DNA of 64,000 nt from Membranipora membranacea (taxonomy: Eukaryota > Bryozoa > Gymnolaemata > Cheilostomatida > Membraniporidae), in the NCBI GenBank assembly GCA_914767715.1, contig OU612074.1, positions 16,046,062-16,110,061 of the forward strand. Direction: 5' to 3'. Positions within the stretch are counted from its first letter, which is position 1, and each line of letters begins with the position of its first letter. Below are positions 8,801 to 22,200 of the stretch, piece after piece. The notes under the pieces were generated by a model. That model was not told the DNA's origin, ran no database searches, and saw only the letters and a program-made list of their open reading frames with translations. Position numbers and translations under genes: made by a program.

Positions 8801-10950
8801 GTTCCTAAGTCAGCATGAAATTCCACACGGTGTAGAGTAGGTTAGGAGGAAATCTATTTTTTAAACTGGCTGTAAAAAACACAAAGGGTCCCCCCTTTGT
8901 TACTTTTTTAAATCTTAAAGTCGCTCTCATTTCTGTTCTATTTATCGTAGGATCTTAATATTCTGGAATTTGAATGAGGCCAATGAGGCCATCAACTGGT
9001 CAAAGTTTGAAAGAATTGCGATGGCTTTTTAATTTTTCACCCTGCCGTTTGGCATGTTTTTTTATGACAAAACTGGCCCTCGTTAAAAAAGTTGCTGCCG
9101 CCAAACTAAGAGGGCCAGCCCCAAACGGTTTTCAGTTCCTAAGTCAGCATGAAATTCCACACGGTATAGAGTAGGATAGGAGGAAATCTATTTTTTAAAC
9201 TGGCTGTAAAAAAAACACCAAGGGTCCCCCCTTTATTACTTTTTTAAATTTTAAAGTCGCTCTCATTTCTGTTCTATTTATCGTAGGATCTTAATATTCT
9301 GGAATTTGAATGAAGCCAATGAGGCCATCAACTGGTCAAAGTTTGAAAGAATTGCGATGGCTTTTTAATTTTTCACCCTGCCATTTGGCATGTTTTTTTT
9401 ATGACAAAACTGGCCCTCGTTAAAAAAGTTGCTGCCGCCAAACTAAGAGGGCCAGCCCCAAACGGCTTTCAGTTCCTAAGTCAGCATGAAATTCCACACG
9501 GGATAGAGTAGGTTAGGAGGAAATCTATTTTTTAAACTGGCTGTAAAAAACACCAAGGGTCCCCCCTTTGTTACTTTTTCAAATTTTAAAGTCGCTCTCA
9601 TTTCTGTTCTATTTATCGTAGGATCTTAATATTCTGGAATTTGAATGAGGCCAATGAGGCCATCAACTGGTCAAAGTTTGAAAGAATTGCGATGGCTTTT
9701 TAATTTTTCACCCTGCCGTTCGGCATGGTTCTTTATGATAAAACGGCCCTCGTTAAAAAAGTTGCTGCCGCCAAACTAAGAGGGCCAGCCCCAAACGGTT
9801 TTCAGTTCCTAAGTCAGCATGAAATTCCACACGGGATAGAGTAGGTTAGGAGGAAATCTATTTTTTAAACTGGCTGTAAAAAACACCAAGGGTCCACCCT
9901 TTGTTACTTTTTTAAATTTTAAAGTCGCTCTCAATTCTGTTCTATTTATCGTAGGATCTTAATATTTTGGAATTTGAATGAGGCCAATGAGGCCATCAAC
10001 TGGTCAAAGTTTGAAAGAATTGCGATGGCTTTTTAATTTCTCACCCTGCCGTTTGGCATGTTTTTTTATGACAAAACTGGCCCTCGTTAAAAATGTTGCT
10101 GCCGCCAAACTAAGAGGGCCAGCCCCAAACGGTTTTCAGTTCCAAAGTCAGCATGAAATTCCACACGGTATAGAGTAGGTTAGGAGGAAATCTATTTTTT
10201 AAACTGGCTGTAAAAGACACCAAGGGTCCCCCCTTTGTTACTTTTTTAAATTTTAAAGTCGCTCTCATTTCTGTTCTATTTATCGTAGGATCTTAATATT
10301 CTGGAATTTGAATGAGGCCAATGAGGCCATCAACTGGTCAAAGTTTGAAAGAATTGCGATGGCTTTTTAATTTTTCACCCTGCCGTTTGGCATGTTTTTT
10401 CATGACAAAACTGGCCCTCGTTAAAAAAGTTGCTGCCGCCAAACTAAGAGGGCCAGCCTCAAACGGCTTTCAGTTCCTAAGTCAGCATGAAATTCCACAC
10501 GGGATAGAGTAGGTTAGGAGGAAATCTATTTTTTAAACTGGCTGTAAAAAACACCAAGGGTCCCCCCTTTGTTACTTTTTCAAATTTTAAAGTCGCTCTC
10601 ATTTCTGTTCTATTTATCGTAGGATCTTAATATTTTGGAATTTGAATGAGGCCAATGAGGCCATCAACTGGTCAAAGTTTGAAAGAATTGCGATGGCTTT
10701 TTAATTTTTCACCCTGCCGTTTGGCATGTTTTTTTATGACAAAACTGCCCCTCGTTAAAAAAGTTGCTGCCGCCAAACTAAGAGGGCCAGCCCCAAACGG
10801 TTTTCAGTTCGTAAGTCAGCATGAAATTCCACACGGTATAGAGTAGGTTAGGAGGAAATCTATTTTTTAAACTGGCTGTAAAAAACACCAAGGGTCCCCC
10901 CTTTATTACTTTTTTAAACTTTAAAGTCGCTCTCATTTCTGTTTTATTTA

Positions 10951-13900
10951 TCGTAGGATCTTAATATTCTGGAATTTGAATGAGGGCAATGAGGCCATCA
11001 ACTGGTCAAAGTTTGAAAGAATTGCGATGGCTTTTTAATTTTTCACCCTGCCGTTCGGCATGTTTCTTTATGACAAAACTGGCCCTCGTTAAAAAGTTGC
11101 TGCCGCCAAACTAAGAGGGCCAGCCCCAAACGGTTTTCAGTTCCTAAGTCAGCATGAAATTCTACACGGTATAGAGTAGGTTAGGAGGAAATCTATTTTT
11201 TAAACTGGCTGTAAAAAACACCAAGGGTCCCCCCTTTGTTACTTTTTTAAATTTTAAAGTCTCTCTCATTTCTGTTCTATTTATCGTAGGATCTTAATAT
11301 TCTGGAATTTGAATGAGGCCAATGAGGCCATCAACTGGTCAAAGTTTGAAAGAATTGCGATGGCTTTTTAATTTTTCACCCTGCCGTTCGGCATGTTTCT
11401 TTATGATAAAACTGGCCCTCGTTAAAAAAGTTGCTGCCGCCAAACTAAGAGGGCCAGCCCCAGACGGTTTTCAGTTCCTAAGTCAGCATGAAATTCCACA
11501 CGGTATAGAGCAGGTTAGGAGGAAATCTATTTTTTAAACTGGCTGTAAAAAACACCAAGGGTCCCCCCTTTGTTACTTTTTTAAATTTTAAAGTCGCTCT
11601 CATTTCTGTTCTATTTATCGTAGGATCTTAATATTCTGGAATTTGAATGAGGCCAATGAGGCCATCAACTGGTCAAAGTTTGAAAGAATTGCGATGGCTT
11701 TTTAATTTTCCACCCTGCCGTTTGGCAAGTTTTTTTATGACAAAACTGGCCCTCGTTAAGAAAGTTGCTGCCGCCAAACTAAGAGGGCCAGCCCCGAACG
11801 GCTTTCAGTTCCTAAGTCAGCATGAAGTTCCACACGCTATAGAGTAGGTTAGGAGGAAATCTATTTTTTAAACTGGCGGTAAAAAACACCAAGGGTACCC
11901 CCTTTTCTACTTTTTTAAATTTTAAAGTCGCTCTCATTTCTGTTCTATTTATCGTAGGATCTTAATATTCTGGAATTTGAATGAGGCCAATGAGGCCATC
12001 AACTGGTCAAAGTTTGAAAGAATTGCGATGGCTTTTTAATTTTTCACCCTGCCGTTTGGCATGTTTTTTTATGACAAAACTGGCCCTCGTTAAAAAAGTT
12101 GCTGCCACCAAACTAAGAGGGCCAGCCCCAAACTGTTTTCAGTTCATAAGTCAGCATGAAGTTCCACACGCTATAGAGTAGGTTAGGAGGAAATCTGTTT
12201 TTTAAACTGGCTGTAAAAAACACCAAGGGTCCCCCCTTTGTTACTTTTTTAAATTTTAAAGTCGCTCTCATTTCTGTTCTATTTATCGTAGGATCTTAAT
12301 ATTCTGGAATTTGAATGAGGCCAATGAGGCCATCAACTGGTCAAAGTTTGAAAGAATTGCGATGGCTTTTCAATTTTTCACCCTGCCGTTTGGCATGTTT
12401 TTTTATGACAAAACAGGCCCTCGTTAAAAGAGTTGCTGCCGCCAAACTAAGAGGGCCAGCCCCAAACGGCTTTCAGTTCCTAAGTCAGCATGAAATTCCA
12501 CACGGTATAGAGTAGGTTGGGAGGAAATCTATTTTTTAAACTGGCGGTAAAAAACACCAAGGGTCCCCCCTTTGTTACTTTTTTAAATTTTAAAGTCGCT
12601 CTCATTTCTGTTCTATTTATCGTAGGATCTTAATATTCTGGAATTTGAATGAGGGCAATGAGGCCATCAACTGGTCAAAGTTTGAAAGAATTGCGATGGC
12701 TTTTTAATTTTTCACCCTGCCGTTCGGCATGTTTCTTTATGACAAAACTGGCCCTCGTTAAAAAGTTGCTGCCGCCAAACTAAGAGGGCCAGCCCCAAAC
12801 GGTTTTCAGTTCCTAAGTCAGCATGAAATTCTACACGGTATAGAGTAGGTTAGGAGGAAATCTATTTTTTAAACTGGCTGTAAAAAACACCAAGGGTCCC
12901 CCCTTTGTTACTTTTTTAAATTTTAAAGTCTCTCTCATTTCTGTTCTATTTATCGTAGGATCTTAATATTCTGGAATTTGAATGAGGCCAATGAGGCCAT
13001 CAACTGGTCAAAGTTTGAAAGAATTGCGATGGCTTTTTAATTTTTCACCCTGCCGTTCGGCATGTTTCTTTATGATAAAACTGGCCCTCGTTAAAAAAGT
13101 TGCTGCCGCCAAACTAAGAGGGCCAGCCCCAGACGGTTTTCAGTTCCTAAGTCAGCATGAAATTCCACACGGTATAGAGTAGGTTAGGAGGAAATCTATT
13201 TTTTAAACTGGCTGTAAAAAACACCAAGGGTCCCCCCTTTGTTACTTTTTTAAATTTTAAAGTCGCTCTCATTTCTGTTCTATTTATCAAAGGATCTTAA
13301 TATTCTGGAATTTGAATGAGGCCAATGAGGCCATCAACTGGTCAAAGTTTGAAAGAATTGCGATGGCTTTTTAATTTTCCACCCTGCCGTTTGGCAAGTT
13401 TTTTTATGACAAAACTGGCCCTCGTTAAGAAAGTTGCTGCCGCCAAACTAAGAGGGCCAGCCCCAAACGGCTTTCAGTTCCTAAGTCAGCATGAAGTTCC
13501 ACACGCTATAGAGTAGGTTAGGAGGAAATCTATTTTTTAAACTGGCGGTAAAAAACACCAAGGGTACCCCCTTTTCTACTTTTTTAAATTTTAAAGTCGC
13601 TCTCATTTCTGTTCTATTTATCGTAGGATCTTAATATTCTGGAATTTGAATGAGGCCAATGAGGCCATCAACTGGTCAAAGTTTGAAAGAATTGCGATGG
13701 CTTTTTAATTTTTCACCCTGCCGTTTGGCATGTTTTTTTATGACAAAACTGGCCCTCGTTAAAAAAGTTGCTGCCACCAAACTAAGAGGGCCAGCCCCAA
13801 ACGGTTTTCAGTTCATAAGTCAGCATGAAATTCCACACGGTATAGAGTAGGTTAGGAGGAAATCTATTTTTTAAACTGGCTGTAAAAAACACCAAGGGTC

Positions 13901-14624
13901 CCCCCTTTGTTACTTTTTTAAATTTTAAAGTCGCTCTCATTTCTGTTCTATTAATCGTAGGATCTTAATATTCTGGAATTTGAATGAGGCCAATGAGGCC
14001 ATCAACTGGTCAAAGTTTGAAAGAATTGCGATGGCTTTTTAATTTTCCACCCTGCCGTTTGGCAAGTTTTTTTATGACAAAACTGGCCCTCGTTAAGAAA
14101 GTTGCTGCCGCCAAACTAAGAGGGCCAGCCCCAAACGGCTTTCAGTTCCTAAGTCAGCATGAAGTTCCACACGCTATAGAGTAGGTTAGGAGGAAATCTA
14201 TTTTTTAAACTGGCGGTAAAAAACACCAAGGGTACCCCCTTTTCTACTTTTTTAAATTTTAAAGTCGCTCTCATTTCTGTTCTATTTATCGTAGGATCTT
14301 AATATTCTGGAATTTGAATGAGGCCAATGAGGCCATCAACTGGTCAAAGTTTGAAAGAATTGCGATGGCTTTTTAATTTTTCACCCTGCCGTTTGGCATG
14401 TTTTTTTATGACAAAACTGGCCCTCGTTAAAAAAGTTGCTGCCACCAAACTAAGAGGGCCAGCCCCAAACGGTTTTCAGTTCATAAGTCAGCATGAAATT
14501 CCACACGGTATAGAGTAGGTTAGGAGGAAATCTATTTTTTAAACTGGCTGTAAAAAACACCAAGGGTCCCCCCTTTGTTACTTTTTTAAATTTTAAAGTC
14601 GCTCTCATTTCTGTTCTATTAATC
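10951..14624 (+). repeat. 5-monomer higher-order repeat (1,669 bp) plus 2-monomer duplication
   Basis: Monomer types starting at ~10951, 11286, 11620, 11954 and 12288 recur at ~12621, 12955, 13289 and 13623. Shared marks include GTTAAAAAGTTG (one A short), TTCTACACGG, the ATGATAAAACTGG type, and the AAGTTTTTTTATG/GAAGTTCCACACGC type. The last two monomer types are then repeated again 668 bp further (13957, 14291), with the private TATTAATCGTAG near 13952 and 14619. Confidence 0.88.
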
Positions 14625-17600
14625 GTAGGATCTTAATATTCTGGAATTTGAATGAGGCCAATGAGGCCATCAACTGGTCAAAGTTTGAAAGAATTGCGAT
14701 GGCTTTTTAATTTTTCACCCTGCCGTTTGGCATGTTTTTTTATGACAAAACTGGCCCTCGTTAAAAAAGTTGCTGCCGCCAAACTAAGAGGGCCAGCCCC
14801 AAACGGTTTTCAGTTCATAAGTCAGCATGAAATTCCACACGGTATAGAGTAGGTTACGAGGAAATCTATTTTTTAAACATGCTGTAAAAAACACCAAGGG
14901 TCCCCCCTTTGTTACTTTTTTTAATTTTAAAGTCGCTCTCATTTCTCTTCTATTTATCGTAGGATCTTAATATTCTGGAATTTGAATGAGGCCAATGAGG
15001 CCATCAACTGGTCAAAGTTTGAAAGAATTGCGATGGCTTTTTAATTTTTCACCCTGCCGTTTGGCATGTTTTTTTATGACAAAACTGGCCCTCGTTAAAA
15101 AAGTTGCTGCCGCCAAACTAAGAGGGCCAGCCCCAGACGGTTTTCAGTTCCTAAGTCAGCATGAAGTTTCACACGGTATAGAGTAGGTTAGGAGGAAATC
15201 TATTTTTTAAACTGGCTGTAAAAAACACCAAGGGTCCCCCCTTTGTAACTTTTTTAAATTTTAAAGTCGCTCTCATTTCTGTTCTATTTATCGTAGGATC
15301 TTAATTTTCTGGAATTTGAATGAGGCCAATGAGGCCATCAACTGGTCAAAGTTTAAAAGAATTGCGATGGCTTTTTAATTTTTCACCCTGCCGTTTGGCA
15401 TGTTTTTTTATGACAAAACAGGCCCTCGTTAAAAAAGTTGCTGCTGCCAAACTAAGAGGGCCAGCCCCAAACGGCTTTCAGTTCCTAAGTCAGCATGAAA
15501 TTCCACACGGTATAGAGTAGGTTAGGAGGAAATCTATTTTTTAAACTGACGGTAAAAAACACCAAGGGTCCCCCCTTTGTTACTTTTTTTAAATTTTAAA
15601 GTCGCTCTCATTTCTGTTCTATTTATCGTAGGATCTAAATATTTTGGTATTTGAATGAGGCCAATGAGGCCATCAACTGGTCAAAGTTTGAAAGAATTCC
15701 GATGGCTTTTTAATTTTTCACCCTGCCGTTTGGCATGTTTTTTTATGACAAAACAGGCCCTCGTTAAAAAAGTTGCTGCTGCTAAACTAAGAGGGCCAGC
15801 CCCAAACGGCTTTCAGTTCCTAAGTCAGCATGAAATTCCACACGGTATAGAGTAGGTTAGGAGGAAATCTATTTTTTAAACTGGCGGTAAAAAAAAAAAG
15901 GGTCCCCCCTTTGTTACTTTTTTAAATTTTAAAGTCGCTCTCATTTCTGTTCTATTTATCGTAGGATCTTAATATTCTGGAATTTGAATGAGGCCAATGA
16001 GGCCATCAACTGGTCAAAGTTTGAAAGAATTGCGATGGCTTTTTAATTTTTCACCCTGCCGTTTGGCATGTTTTTTTATGACAAAACTGGCCCTCGTTAA
16101 AAAAGTTGCTGCCGCCAAACTAAGAGGGCCAGCCCCAAACGGTTTTCAGTTCCTAAGTCAGCATGAAATTCCACACGATATAGAGTATGTTAGGAGGAAA
16201 TCTATTTTTTAAACAGGATGTAAAAAACACCAAGGGTCCCCCCTTTGTTACTTTTTTAAATTTTAAAGTCGCTCTCATTTCTGTTCTATTTATCGTAGGA
16301 TCTTAATATTCTGGAATTGGAATGAGGCCAATGAGGCCATCAACTGGTCAAAGTTTGAAAGAATTGCGATGGCTTTTTAATTTTTCACCCTGCAGTTTGG
16401 CATGTTTTTTTATGACAAGACTGGCCCTCGTTAAAAAAGTTGCTGCCGCCAAACTAAGAGGGCCAGCCCCAAACGGCTTTCAGTTCCTAAGTCAGCATGA
16501 AATTCCACACGGTATAGAGTAGGTTAGGAGGGAATCTATTTTTTAAACTGGCGGTAAAAAACACCAAGGGTCCGCCCTTTGTTACTTTTTTAAATTTTAA
16601 AGTCGCTCTCATTTCTGTTCTATTTATCGTAGGATCTTAATATTCTGGAATTTGAATGAGGCCAATGAGGCCATCAACTGGTCAAAGTTTGAAAGAATTG
16701 CGATGGCTTTTTAATTTTTCACCCTGCCGTTCGGCATGTTTTTTTATGACAAATCTGGCCCTCGTTAAAAAAGTTGCTGCCGCCAAACTAAGAGGGCCAG
16801 CCCCAAACGGTTTTCAGTTCCTAAGTCAGCATGAAATTCCACACGGTATAGAGTAGGTTAGGAGGAAATCTATTTTTTAAACTGGCTGTAAAAAACACCA
16901 AGGGTCCCCCCTTTGTTACTTTTTTAAATTTTAAAGTCGCTCTCATTTCTGTTCTATTTATCGTAGGATCTTAATATTCTGGAATTTGAATGAGGCCAAT
17001 GAGGCCATCAACTGGTCAAAGTTTGAAAGAATTGCGATGGCTTTTTAATTTTTCACCCTGCCGTTTGGCAAGTTTTTTTATGACAAAACTGGCCCTCGTT
17101 AAGAAAGTTGCTGCCGCCAAACTAAGAGGGCCAGCCCCAAACGGCTTTCAGTTCCTAAGTCAGCATGAAGTTCCACACGCTATAGAGTAGGTTAGGAGGA
17201 AATCTATTTTTTAAACTGGCGGTAAAAAACACCAAGGGTACCCCCTTTTCTACTTTTTTAAATTTTAAAGTCGCTCTCATTTCTGTTCTATTTATCGTAG
17301 GATCTTAATATTCTGGAATTTGAATGAGGCCAATGAGGCCATCAACTGGTCAAAGTTTGAAAGAATTGCGATGGCTTTTTAATTTTTCACCCTGCCGTTT
17401 GGCATGTTTTTTTATGACAAAACTGGCCCTCGTTAAAAAAGTTGCTGCCACCAAACTAAGAGGGCCAGCCCCAAACGGTTTTCAGTTCATAAGTCAGCAT
17501 GAAATTCCACACGGTATAGAGTAGGTTAGGAGGAAATCTATTTTTTAAACTGGCTGTAAAAAACACCAAGGGTCCCCCCTTTGCTACTTTTTTAAATTTT

Positions 17601-19298
17601 AAAGTCGCTCTCATTTCTGTTCTATTTATCGTAGGATCTTAATATTCTGGAATTTGAATGAGGCCAATGAGGTTATCAACTGGTCAAAGTTTGAAAGAAT
17701 TGCGATGGCTTTTTAATTTTTCACCCTGCCGTTTGGCATGTTTTTTATGACAAAACTGGCCCTCGTTAAAAAAGTTGCTGCCGCCAAACTAAGAGGGCCA
17801 GCCCCAAACGGTTTTCAGTTCATAAGTCAGCATGAAATTCCACACGGTATAGAGTAGGTTACGAGGAAATCTATTTTTTAAACATGCTGTAAAAAACACC
17901 AAGGGTCCCCCCTTTGTTACTTTTTTAAATTTTAAAGTCGCTCTCATTTCTGTTCTATTTATCGTAGGATCTTAATATTCTGGAATTTGAATGAGGCCAA
18001 TGAGGCCATCAACTGGTCAAAGTTTGAAAGAATTGCGATGGCTTTTTAATTTTTCACCCTGCCGTTTGGCATGTTTTTTTATGACAAAACTGGCCCTCGT
18101 TAAAAAAGTTGCTGCCGCCAAACTAAGAGGGCCAGCCCCAAACAGTTTTCAGTTCCTAAGTCAGCATGAAATTCCACACGGTATAGAGTAGGTTAGGAGG
18201 AAATCTATTTTTTAAACTGGCTGTAAAAAACACCAAGGGTCCCCCCTTTGTTACTTTTTTAAATTTCAAAGTCGCTCTCATTTCTGTTCTATTTATCGTA
18301 GGATCTTAATATTCTGGAATATGAATGAGGCCAATGAGGCCATCAACTGGTCAAAGTTTGAAAGAATTGCGATGGCTTTTTAATTTTTCACCCTGCCGTT
18401 TGGCATGTTTTTTTATGACAAAACTGGCCCTCGTTAAAAAAGTTGCTGCCGCCAAACTAAGAGGGCCAGCCCCAAACGGCTTTCAGTTCCTAAGTCAGCA
18501 TGAAATTCCACACGGTATAGAGTAGGTTAGGAGGAAATCTATTTTTTAAACTGGCGGTAAAAAACACCAAGGGTCCCCCCTTTGTTACTTTTTTAAATTT
18601 TAAAGTCGCTCTCATTTCTGTTCTATTTATCGTAGGATCTTAATATTCTGGAAATTGAATGAGGCCAATGAGGCCATCAACTGGTCAAAGTTTGAAAGAA
18701 TTGCGATGGCTTTTTAATTTTTCACCCTGCCGTTTGGCATGTTTTTTTATGACAAAACTGGCCCTCGTTAAAAAAGTTGCTGCCGCCAAACTAAGAGGGC
18801 CAGCCCCAAACGGTTTTCAGTTCCTAAGTCAGCATGAAATTCCACACGGTATAGAGTAGGTTAGGAGGAAATCTATTTTTTAAACTGGCTGTAAAAAAAC
18901 ACCAAGGGTCCCCCCTTTATTACTTTTTTAAATTTTAAAGTCGCTCTCATTTCTGTTCTATTTATCGTAGGATCTTAATATTCTGGAATTTGAATGAGGC
19001 CAATGAGGCCATCAACTGGTCAAAGTTTGAAAGAATTGCGATGGCTTTTTAATTTTTCACCCTGCCGTTCGGCATGTTTCTTTATGATAAAACTGGCCCT
19101 CGTTAAAAAAGTTGCTGCCGCCAAACTAAGATGGCCAGCCCCAAACGGCTTTCAGTTCCTAAGTCAGCATGAAATTCCACACGGTATAGAGTAGGTTAGG
19201 AGGAAATCTATTTTTTAAACTGGCGGTAAAAAAAAAAGGGTCCCCCCTTTGTTACTTTTTTAAATTTTAAAGTCGCTCTCATTTCTGTTCTATTTATC
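14625..19298 (+). repeat. Satellite sub-block with mixed monomer types
   Basis: About 14 monomers. The first four types (ATAAGTCAGC with AAACATGC; GAAGTTTCACACGG; ACAGGCCCTC; ATTCCGATGG) recur 5,677 bp later at ~20302-21304. Units from ~16295 to ~18967 recur in the same order from ~28641 to ~31313 (offset 12,346 bp), including the AATGAGGTT frameshifted unit and the AAACAGTTTTC unit. So the block is part of a larger, older repeated layout. Confidence 0.75.
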
Positions 19299-22200
19299 GT
19301 AGGATCTTAATATTCTGGAATTGGAATGAGGCCAATGAGGCCATCAACTGGTCAAAGTTTGAAAGAATTGCGATGGCTTTTTAATTTTTCACCCTGCAGT
19401 TTGGCATGTTTTTTTATGACAAGACTGGCCCTCGTTAAAAAAGTTGCTGCCGCCAAACTAAGAGGGCCAGCCCCAAACGGCTTTCAGTTCCTAAGTCAGC
19501 ATGAAATTCCACACGGTATAGAGTAGGTTAGGAGGAAATCTATTTTTTAAACTGGCGGTAAAAAACACCAAGGGTCCGCCCTTTGTTACTTTTTTAAATT
19601 TTAAAGTCGCTCTCATTTCTGTTCTATTTATCGTAGGATCTTAATATTCTGGAATTTGAATGAGGCCAATGAGGCCATCAACTGGTCAAAGTTTGAAAGA
19701 ATTGCGATGGCTTTTTTAATTTTTCACCCTGCCGTTCGGCATGTTTTTTTATGACAAATCTGGCCCTCGTTAAAAAAGTTGCTGCCGCCAAACTAAGAGG
19801 GCCAGCCCCAAACGGTTTTCAGTTCCTAAGTCAGCATGAAATTCCACACGGTATAGAGTAGGTTAGGAGGAAATCTATTTTTTAAACTGGCTGTAAAAAA
19901 CACCAAGGGTCCCCCCTTTGTTACTTTTTTAAATTTTAAAGTCGCTCTCATTTCTGTTCTATTTATCGTAGGATCTTAATATTCTGGAATTTGAATGAGG
20001 CCAATGAGGCCATCAACTGGTCAAAGTTTGAAAGAATTGCGATGGCTTTTTAATTTTTCACCCTGCCGTTTGGCAAGTTTTTTTATGACAAAACTGGCCC
20101 TCGTTAAGAAAGTTGCTGCCACCAAACTAAGAGGGCCAGCCCCAAACGGCTTTCAGTTCCTAAGTCAGCATGAAATTCCACACGGTATAGAGTAGGTTAG
20201 GAGGAAATCTATTTTTTAAACTGGCTGTAAAAAACACCAAGGGTCCCCCCTTTGTTACTTTTTTAAATTTTAAAGTCGCTCTCATTTCTGTTCTATTTAT
20301 CGTAGGATCTTAATATTCTGGAATTTGAATGAGGCCAATGAGGCCATCAACTGGTCAAAGTTTGAAAGAATTGCGATGGCTTTTTAATCTTTCACCCTGC
20401 CGTTTGGCATGTTTTTTTATGACAAAACTGGCCCTCGTTAAAAAAGTTGCTGCCGCCAAACTAAGAGGGCCAGCCCCAAACGGTTTTCAGTTCATAAGTC
20501 AGCATGAAATTCCACACGGTATAGAGTAGGTTACGAGGAAATCTATTTTTTAAACATGCTGTAAAAAACACCAAGGGTCCCCCCTTTGATACTTTTTTTA
20601 ATTTTAAAGTCGCTCTCTTTTCTGTTCTATTTATCGTAGGATCTTAATATTCTGGAATTTGAATGAGGCCAATGAGGCCATCAACTGGTCAAAGTTTGAA
20701 AGAATTGCGATGGCTTTTTAATTTTTCACCCTGCCGTTTGGCATGTTTTTTTATGACAAAACTGGCCCTCGTTAAAAAAGTTGCTGCCGCCAAACTAAGA
20801 GGGCCAGCCCCAGACGGTTTTCAGTTCCTAAGTCAGCATGAAGTTTCACACGGTATAGAGTAGGTTAGGAGGAAATCTATTTTTTAAACTGGCTGTAAAA
20901 AACACCAAGGGTCCCCCCTTTGTAACTTTTTTAAATTTTAAAGTCGCTCTCATTTCTGTTCTATTTATCGTAGGATCTTAATATTCTGGAATTTGAATGA
21001 TGCCAATGAGGCCATCAACTGGTCAAAGTTTAAAAGAATTGCGATGGCTTTTTAATTTTTCACCCTGCCGTTTGGCATGTTTTTTTATGACAAAACAGGC
21101 CCTCGTTAAAAAAGTTGCTGCTGCTAAACTAAGAGGGCCAGCCCCAAACGGCTTTCAGTTCCTAAGTCAGCATGAAATTCCACACGGTATAGAGTAGGTT
21201 AGGAGGAAATCTATTTTTTAAACTGACGGTAAAAAACACCAAGGGTCCCCCCTTTGTTACTTTTTTAAATTTTAAAGTCGCTCTCATTTCTGTTCTATTT
21301 ATCGTAGGATCTAAATATTTTGGTATTTGAATGAGGCCAATGAAGCCATCAACTGGTCAAAGTTTGAAAGAATTCCGATGGCTTTTTAATTTTTCACCCT
21401 GCCGTTTGGCATGTTTTTTTATGACAAAACAGGCCCTCGTTAAAAAAGTTGCTGCTGCTAAACTAAGAGGGCCAGCCCCAAACGGCTTTCAGTTCCTAAG
21501 TCAGCATGAAATTCCACACGGTATAGAGTAGGTTAGGAGGAAATCTATTTTTTAAACTGGCGGTAAAAAAAAAAAGGGTCCCCCCTTTGTTACTTTTTTA
21601 AATTTTAAAGTCGCTCTCATTTCTGTTCTATTTATCGTAGGATCTTAATATTCTGGAATTTGAATGAGGCCAATGAGGCCATCAACTGGTCAAAGTTTGA
21701 AAGAATTGCGATGGCTTTTTAATTTTTCACCCTGCCGTTTGGCATGTTTTTTTATGACAAAACTGGCCCTCGTTAAAAAAGTTGCTGCCGCCAAACTAAG
21801 AGGGCCAGCCCCAAACGGCTTTCAGTTCCTAAGTCAGCATGAAATTCCACACGGTATAGAGTAGGTTAGGAGGAAATCTATTTTTTAAACTGGCGGTAAA
21901 AAAAAAAGGGTCCCCCCTTTGTTACTTTTTTAAATTTTAAAGTCGCTCTCATTTCTGTTCTATTTATCGTAGGATCTTAATATTCTGGAATTGGAATGAG
22001 GCCAATGAGGCCATCAACTGGTCAAAGTTTGAAAGAATTGCGATGGCTTTTTAATTTTTCACCCTGCAGTTTGGCATGTTTTTTTATGACAAGACTGGCC
22101 CTCGTTAAAAAAGTTGCTGCCGCCAAACTAAGAGGGCCAGCCCCAAACGGCTGTCAGTTCCTAAGTCAGCATGAAATTCCACACGGTATAGAGTAGGTTA

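Larger units (their letters stand above)
4939..10950 (+). repeat. Satellite sub-block with little higher-order order
   Basis: About 18 monomers next to the insertion. Relations are local only: adjacent near-identical units at ~5941 and ~6275 (both AATGAGGGC and TTCGGCATGTTTC), alternating units at ~6609 and ~7277 (both ATTCCGG and AATGATGCC), and shared marks at ~9.3-10.9 kb (TTTTTCAAATTTT, ATTTTGGAATTTG). Several units have private changes. This is the texture expected at an array edge or near an interruption, where homogenisation is weak. Confidence 0.75.
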
